Shown here: positions 5,632 through 10,197 of the stretch, one piece after another
Numbering within the stretch: the first letter of the stretch is position 1
Layout: each line of letters opens with the position of its first letter
DNA from: DATGIQ01 sp035295665
GTDB lineage: Bacteria > Planctomycetota > Planctomycetia > Gemmatales > Gemmataceae
NCBI GenBank assembly: GCA_035295665.1
Contig: DATGIQ010000368.1
Span: 1 to 10,197, forward strand
Direction: 5' to 3'
Length of the DNA: 10,197 nt
The notes under the pieces: generated by a model
The model's input: only the letters and a program-made list of their open reading frames with translations
What the model was told of the DNA's origin: nothing
The model's database searches: none
Made by a program: the position numbers and the translations under genes

Positions 5632-6648
5632 ATGCATGGCGTCTCCGCCCGCTTCCGAACCGCAGCGCTACTCGGCTTCGTGCTGCTGGGCCCATTCTGC
5701 ACGTCCAGCCGTGCCCAAGTACCAGGCCCGTATTCGACTTATGGTCCGGCTTATCAGGCCTATGGGCACGATCCGTACGGCGGCTACTTGCATGGTGCCG
5801 CCGATGTGATCCGAGCGCAAGGCCAATTCTTGGTGCAGACCCAGGAGGCATACCTGAAGTATCAAGAATTTCGCAGTGCCAAGATCGATGTCCGCCGTAA
5901 GCAGCTGGAGCAATGGCTCTGGGAACGCGAGAATCTGCCCACGGCGGAGGACGACCGCCGGCGTTATCTCTCTCAGCAGGTGCAGCGGGCCGTGTACGAT
6001 CCACCGGTCACAGAGATCTGGTCGGCTGTTTCGCTCAATTTCCTGCTCGACCGCGCCCAAATGATGTTGAATAATGCCCGCGGCGACTTACCACTGGACG
6101 AGGAGCTCGTCGCCAAGATCAACGTCACCTCGGGCAAGGGCAACGGCAACGTTGGCCTGCTCCGCGGCGGCAAGGTGAGCTGGCCGCTGCTATTGCGCCG
6201 CGAGGCTTTTGCACGGGAATGCGAACAGATCGATGCTTTGGTCGGACAAGCGTACAAACAAGCGGAGCAACAGAGCCAGATCGACCCGGGCGTTGTCGAG
6301 GAATTAATCCAGCGGGTAACCGGCCTTCAAAGACAGCTCAGCGGCTTGGCCCGCGCTTCCGGGGACCGGGCGACATGGACCTTTACACAGTACATCGATG
6401 CCAACCGGTTCCTTGGCCAGTTCGACGATGCGATTCGGGTTTTGCAACAAAAAGATGGCGTCGAGTTTCTCACCGGCAAGGTTGCCGCCCGGGGCAAGAC
6501 CGTGGGTGAACTGATCCGTTACATGACTGACAACGGGCTCCACTTCGCCCCGGCTACGGGGAACGAGCGTGCCTACATTGCCCTGCACCGTTCCCTTGCG
6601 GTGTATGTTGGCGAAGAGGCAGGGCCCAACGAAAAAGGACGCCGCTAG
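5632..6648 (+). CDS. Secreted protein of unknown function, first gene of the kinase cluster
   Basis: Predicted 338 residues. The signal peptide has a basic start (MHGVSARFR), a hydrophobic core at about 10-22 and a likely cleavage after SRA (26-28). Cys23 is not in a proper lipobox, so a lipoprotein is unlikely. The mature N-terminus is Tyr/Gly-rich (residues 33-54: YSTYGPAYQAYGHDPYGGY and on). The rest is mainly helical and rich in Gln and charged residues, with likely coiled segments around 58-120 (QFLVQTQEAYLKYQEFR, KQLEQWLWERENL) and 194-240. A glycine-containing SGKGNGNVGLLRGGKVSW (167-184) interrupts the helices. No catalytic motif or named domain was recognised. GAGG at 5621-5624 lies seven bases upstream of the ATG. 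Its stop is 11 bases before the kinase start, so the two are probably co-transcribed; it might be a partner of the kinase's external domain, but that is inference. Confidence 0.8.
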   Translation: MHGVSARFRTAALLGFVLLGPFCTSSRAQVPGPYSTYGPAYQAYGHDPYGGYLHGAADVIRAQGQFLVQTQEAYLKYQEFRSAKIDVRRKQLEQWLWERENLPTAEDDRRRYLSQQVQRAVYDPPVTEIWSAVSLNFLLDRAQMMLNNARGDLPLDEELVAKINVTSGKGNGNVGLLRGGKVSWPLLLRREAFARECEQIDALVGQAYKQAEQQSQIDPGVVEELIQRVTGLQRQLSGLARASGDRATWTFTQYIDANRFLGQFDDAIRVLQQKDGVEFLTGKVAARGKTVGELIRYMTDNGLHFAPATGNERAYIALHRSLAVYVGEEAGPNEKGRR

Positions 6649-6659
6649 GCTCCTGCATC

Positions 6660-9578
6660 ATGATTCAAGAGAGCACAGGTTGGGTCGGCCTGCTGCTTGC
6701 GGGCGGCCGCTACCGGATCACCGACAAGCTCGGCGAAGGCGGGATGGGCTTTGTATTCCGTGCGCGCGACCTCCGCCTCGACTGCGACGTGGTGATCAAG
6801 GTGCCGCGCCGCGCCATGTTGGAGGACGCCGGGTTCGCTGGCCGTTTTGCCCGCGAAATCCGCTCCCTGGTTCAACTGGCTCATCCGCACATCGTCAAGG
6901 TGACGGACGTCGGCGAGCACGAGGGCTTGCCATTCGCGGTGATGCAGTTTCTTCCGGGCGGCAGTCTCCGGGACCGACAACGGAGCGATTCGAATGGCCA
7001 GCGGTTACCTGTGTCGCCGGAGGCGTTGGCCGATTGGTTGCCCGGTGTGGCCGCGGCTCTCGATTTCATCCACGAGCGGCACTACATCCATCGGGACGTC
7101 AAGCCGGATAACATCCTGTTCGATAACCACGGGCACGTGTACTTGAGCGATTTCGGGATCGCCAAGGTCGTGGCCGAGGAGTCGGCAAACAGCCGGCCGA
7201 CCCTGCACACAGGCACCGGTCTCGTGCTGGGCACACCCCCTTACATGGCGCCGGAGCTGTTCATGGGGGAACAGTGCGATGGCCGCGTCGATCAGTACGC
7301 CTTGGCCGTCACGATTTATGAACTGCTCAGCGGCCGACTGCCTGCGGAAGGCCCTACGCCGGCGGCCATCCTTGTCCAAAAAACGACTCGCCAGCCAGCG
7401 CCGCTGGCCAAACTCGTGCCCTCGGTGCCCGGGTCAGTCTCCGCGGCGGTGCAAAAAGCGTTGGCGCGGGAGCCGAGCGACCGCTATTCCGGCTGCATGG
7501 CGTTCGCTCAGGCTGTCCTGGAAGGCTGCGCCAAGATCGCCCTGGCCCCGGCAGCCACTCCCAAAGCCGCGCCGGCGGCACGGATCGCCTGTCCGCATTG
7601 CCAAAAAGTGCTCACGCTGTCTTCAGCCTTGCAGGGCAAGCGGGTTCGCTGTCCTGCGTGCGGCCAATCCTTTCAGGCGCCCGGCGAACGCAAAACGGCA
7701 CGCGCCGAATACACGCCGACCGTCGCGGAACGTGACCCGGCCGTGCAAGCGGGGCTCGAAACCCCACTCGCGGAAACCCGCCGGCCGATGCTGGGAGGCA
7801 ACCAGCCCGGCGAACCGGCGGAAGAGACGGACCAATTCGAGGCACCAAATCGGATTCGGTATCTGGTCCCCGCTATCGCTCTGGTCGCTATCCTCGGTTT
7901 GGCCTGCGGAGCGGCCATCCGTTTTTTTGGCGCAAAATCTTCCCCGCCAGAGCGGCGTCATGAGATTGCTGCGAACGTCGAGCCAGCGATCCTTGGCGAA
8001 CCGCCCGATCCTCCGCGCCAACATCCAGTGCCAGAGCCAACCGGTCCGGTGCCGGAACCCAAGTCTACCGAGACAGCGCCTTTGCGGCCGACCACGCCGA
8101 TTCGGCCCAATCCCACGCCACCTCAACAGGTCGCCAAGAGCCAGCTGCCACCCGAAGCAAAGCCTAAAAAGCAGCCGCCCCTTTCCAAGGAACGGAGCAA
8201 GCTCCCTTCGCCCGAACCGCCCAAAACTCTCCTTCCGAAGATCCCCGAAAAGGCTGCTGTGCCCGATGCGGGTGAGCAGAGCCAGGCCGAGAAAGTCATC
8301 AAGGACCTTTACAAACCCGAGTATGCCAGACAACGCCCTGCCGAGTTGGCGGACAAGCTGTTCCGCCGCGCCCAGCAAAGCAAGACGGAACAGGTAGAGA
8401 ATTACGTACTCCTGCGGGAGGCCCGTGACCTTGCTGCCCAGGGAGGCAATGCCCGGTTGGCGTTTCACATCATTGAGGAGATGGAGAAGCGATACACCAT
8501 CGATGCCCTGGAGATGAAAGCCGACACTCTGGAGGCCTGCCGGCGGTCGGCGAGTGATTTACAGTGCCGTGTACTGGCCGAAATGGCCCTCGGGCTTATC
8601 CCCGAGGCCGTTATGGACAGCAATTTCGACCTGGCCGCACGGCTCATCCACCTGGGTCGGGAGGCGGCGAAGAAATCGGGAGTGGCAAGTGTTCTGGCGA
8701 GAGTGGATGCGCGCGACGCCGAGGTGAAAGCCCACCGCCGGGAACATGAGCGTGCGGAACAGGCACGGGTAACGCTTCAAGAACAGCCCGACGATGCGGC
8801 GGCCAATTTGCTCGTGGGCAACTACCTCTGTCTTGTAAGAGGAGAATGGGATGAGGGGTTGCCCCTGCTGGCCCGCGGCAACGATCCACTGCTCCAGTCA
8901 CTGGCTGAGCGCGACCTTGCCCTTCCCGTGGAGGCCAATGCCCAGGTCGAAATCGGCGATGGCTGGTGGGACAAAGCAGAGAAGGAGACCGGCCTCGCCA
9001 AAGAAAACTTGCGCGGTCGAGCCAAATTCTGGTATGGCCAAGCCGTCGGTCGGCTTTCCGGTTTGACCAAAGCGAAGGTTGAGAAGCGCATCGGCGAAGC
9101 GGAGAAAGAAACGACCCCGACGAATACGGCGGTCCGCCCGACCAGTCTCGCAGCGAGCAAGCCGATCTTTCTCTTTGATCTCACCCAGCTCAGCCTCAAA
9201 TCTGCCAACCCCGACCGCTTTAACCAGGGGGTCGTGACGGTACAGGGCGAGCGCCATTCCAAGGCGCTATCCTTGCACCCCCCGGCCAACGGGGTTTCGC
9301 AGGTGATCTATGGACTGGGGAGGCAATATTCCGTTTTCAAGGCCACGGTTGCCATCGAGGATACGCCCCAGAAGCAGCCGAGCGTGACGCCATTGACGTT
9401 CGCGGTGCTGGCCGACGGTAAGCTTCGCTGGACCTCGCAGCGATTGCAAAAGAGCGGACAAACACAGGAATGCCGGCTCAACGTTCGGGGCGTCAACACA
9501 CTTACGCTGCTGGTTCAGTGCAGAGGCCCCAACAACCGCGCGTTTGCCGTGTGGGTTGATCCCTATGTCTCGAAATGA
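6660..9578 (+). CDS. Transmembrane Ser/Thr protein kinase with zinc ribbon and NPCBM-like external domain
   Basis: Predicted 972 residues, Hanks-type kinase of the PknB group that should phosphorylate Ser/Thr on proteins. Domain order: kinase (about 18-290) with P-loop LGEGGMGFV (24-32), lysine K47 in VVIK, helix-C E66, HRD and catalytic loop HRDVKPDN (144-151), DFG (164-166) and APE (197-199), all intact; a four-Cys zinc ribbon, CPHC (311-314) and CPAC (331-334), of MJ0042-like type; one membrane span (about 400-421); a Pro/Lys-rich linker (about 427-535); a helical region (about 541-815) including EARDLAAQGG (587-596) and GDGWWDKAEKE (767-777); and a beta-rich C-terminal domain (about 835-972) resembling NPCBM/NEW2, with YGLGRQYSVFKATV (884-897), ADGKLRW (918-924), GVNTL (944-948) and AVWVDP (963-968). 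The kinase should be cytosolic and the C-terminal half outside. The ATG has no strong Shine-Dalgarno and no upstream in-frame alternative was seen nearby; the next Met (29) is inside the P-loop. Confidence 0.93.
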   Translation: MIQESTGWVGLLLAGGRYRITDKLGEGGMGFVFRARDLRLDCDVVIKVPRRAMLEDAGFAGRFAREIRSLVQLAHPHIVKVTDVGEHEGLPFAVMQFLPGGSLRDRQRSDSNGQRLPVSPEALADWLPGVAAALDFIHERHYIHRDVKPDNILFDNHGHVYLSDFGIAKVVAEESANSRPTLHTGTGLVLGTPPYMAPELFMGEQCDGRVDQYALAVTIYELLSGRLPAEGPTPAAILVQKTTRQPAPLAKLVPSVPGSVSAAVQKALAREPSDRYSGCMAFAQAVLEGCAKIALAPAATPKAAPAARIACPHCQKVLTLSSALQGKRVRCPACGQSFQAPGERKTARAEYTPTVAERDPAVQAGLETPLAETRRPMLGGNQPGEPAEETDQFEAPNRIRYLVPAIALVAILGLACGAAIRFFGAKSSPPERRHEIAANVEPAILGEPPDPPRQHPVPEPTGPVPEPKSTETAPLRPTTPIRPNPTPPQQVAKSQLPPEAKPKKQPPLSKERSKLPSPEPPKTLLPKIPEKAAVPDAGEQSQAEKVIKDLYKPEYARQRPAELADKLFRRAQQSKTEQVENYVLLREARDLAAQGGNARLAFHIIEEMEKRYTIDALEMKADTLEACRRSASDLQCRVLAEMALGLIPEAVMDSNFDLAARLIHLGREAAKKSGVASVLARVDARDAEVKAHRREHERAEQARVTLQEQPDDAAANLLVGNYLCLVRGEWDEGLPLLARGNDPLLQSLAERDLALPVEANAQVEIGDGWWDKAEKETGLAKENLRGRAKFWYGQAVGRLSGLTKAKVEKRIGEAEKETTPTNTAVRPTSLAASKPIFLFDLTQLSLKSANPDRFNQGVVTVQGERHSKALSLHPPANGVSQVIYGLGRQYSVFKATVAIEDTPQKQPSVTPLTFAVLADGKLRWTSQRLQKSGQTQECRLNVRGVNTLTLLVQCRGPNNRAFAVWVDPYVSK

Positions 9579-10197
9579 CCACAAGCCGTTGGCCCGAGAG
9601 GCGACGCGACTGGAGTCGGCGGAAGAGATTCGCCGGGCCCTGCAAGCGGAGCGACCGCCTTCGGTCAAGCCTGCCGAAGACGCGAACGACACGGCGGCAT
9701 TCCGGCCGGTCCGCCGACCACCGATGGCTCTCCTGTGCATTCTGGACGATGGCCGGGAAGACGGCGAGTGGGTCCGCCTGCGCAGCGACCGCATCATCAT
9801 CGGCCGCAGCCAAGGTGATATCGTGATTCCACACGACGCGATGATTTCCGGGCGGCATGCCGAGCTGAGCCGCCGCCTGGAAAACGGCCAATGCCACTGG
9901 CAGCTAACCGATTTGCAGAGTACCAACGGCACCTACGTTCGGATCGGCACGGCGCTGCTCAAACACGGCCAGGAACTCATCATCGGTGGCCGCCGGTACT
10001 GTTTCCACACGGCGACCGGCGCTGCTTCTGTGGCACCGGCAGAGGGGGATCCAGCTCCCCAAACACCCAGGGAGACCACCGCCTGGCAGGGGGTAGCTGC
10101 TGCCCAGGAAGTTCCTTCCCTGGTGGAATTGACCGCCAGAGGTGAGGGACAACGATTCTTCCTTACCAAGCTGGAGAATTTCGTCGGCCGCAATGCC
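9565..10197 (+). CDS. FHA-domain protein, 3' end outside the window
   Basis: The frame runs 211 codons from the ATG at 9565 to the window edge without a stop. FHA domains bind phosphothreonine peptides and often read out Ser/Thr kinase activity. After a charged, disordered-looking N-terminus (1-53) comes MALLCILDDGREDGEWVRL (54-72) and a full FHA core: IIIGRS (77-82), DAMISGRHAEL (91-101), LTDLQSTNGTYV (114-125) and LIIGGRRYCF. The ligand-binding positions expected in the family are present: R81, S95, H98 and N121. From about residue 184, SLVELTARGEG followed by FVGRNA (206-211) repeats the start of an FHA fold, so a second FHA domain probably lies across the edge. The ATG overlaps the kinase stop by 14 bases and has no good Shine-Dalgarno, which suggests translational coupling; an ATG at 9724 is an alternative start that would still keep the FHA core. 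Confidence 0.88.
   Translation, partial: MSRNDHKPLAREATRLESAEEIRRALQAERPPSVKPAEDANDTAAFRPVRRPPMALLCILDDGREDGEWVRLRSDRIIIGRSQGDIVIPHDAMISGRHAELSRRLENGQCHWQLTDLQSTNGTYVRIGTALLKHGQELIIGGRRYCFHTATGAASVAPAEGDPAPQTPRETTAWQGVAAAQEVPSLVELTARGEGQRFFLTKLENFVGRNA

Noticed and set aside
7623..8468. 281-codon minus-strand ORF opposite the kinase linker
   Set aside because: Shadow of the Pro/Lys-rich linker; Leu/Arg/Gly-rich with no domain or start signal.

Overview
The window most likely comes from a GC-rich bacterium of the phylum Planctomycetota, probably a Gemmataceae-type lineage; this is inferred from gene content, not from a marker gene. The support is: a twin-arginine DUF1501 protein, secreted proteins of a kind that look planctomycete-restricted, and a transmembrane Ser/Thr kinase with an MJ0042-like zinc ribbon and a C-terminal NPCBM-like domain. 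This is followed by an FHA protein. No rRNA, tRNA, CRISPR array, IS element or phage gene was seen.

Layout, left to right. Positions 1-320 hold no secure gene; a possible minus-strand gene start with a promoter-like sequence lies at the left edge. A membrane-anchored HEAT-repeat protein is on the minus strand (321-1460). The next 256 bases contain a possible 48-codon minus-strand small ORF. On the plus strand follow a secreted protein of unknown function (1717-2457) and purM (2620-3687), the one confident metabolic gene, acting in de novo purine synthesis. The 285-base gap between convergent purM and the DUF1501 gene is not empty: it holds a start-less, protein-like reading frame on the minus strand (a possible gene remnant) and a long interrupted inverted repeat. 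The DUF1501 gene (3973-5325, minus) carries a Tat-type signal and has no visible partner gene.

A divergent 306-base spacer leads to a plus-strand cluster that looks like one operon: a secreted protein of unknown function (5632-6648), a 972-residue transmembrane Ser/Thr kinase starting 11 bases later (6660-9578), and an FHA protein overlapping the kinase by 14 bases (9565 to the window end). The kinase has a complete cytosolic catalytic domain, a zinc ribbon, one membrane span, a Pro-rich linker, a helical region and an NPCBM-like beta domain predicted outside the membrane. The FHA protein has a complete phosphothreonine-binding domain and the start of what looks like a second. Together they suggest a signalling module: extracytoplasmic sensing, threonine phosphorylation, FHA read-out. 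The ligand and substrates are unknown. Nothing here is a clearly new system; the least explained items are the 3688-3972 gap and the sensor half of the kinase.
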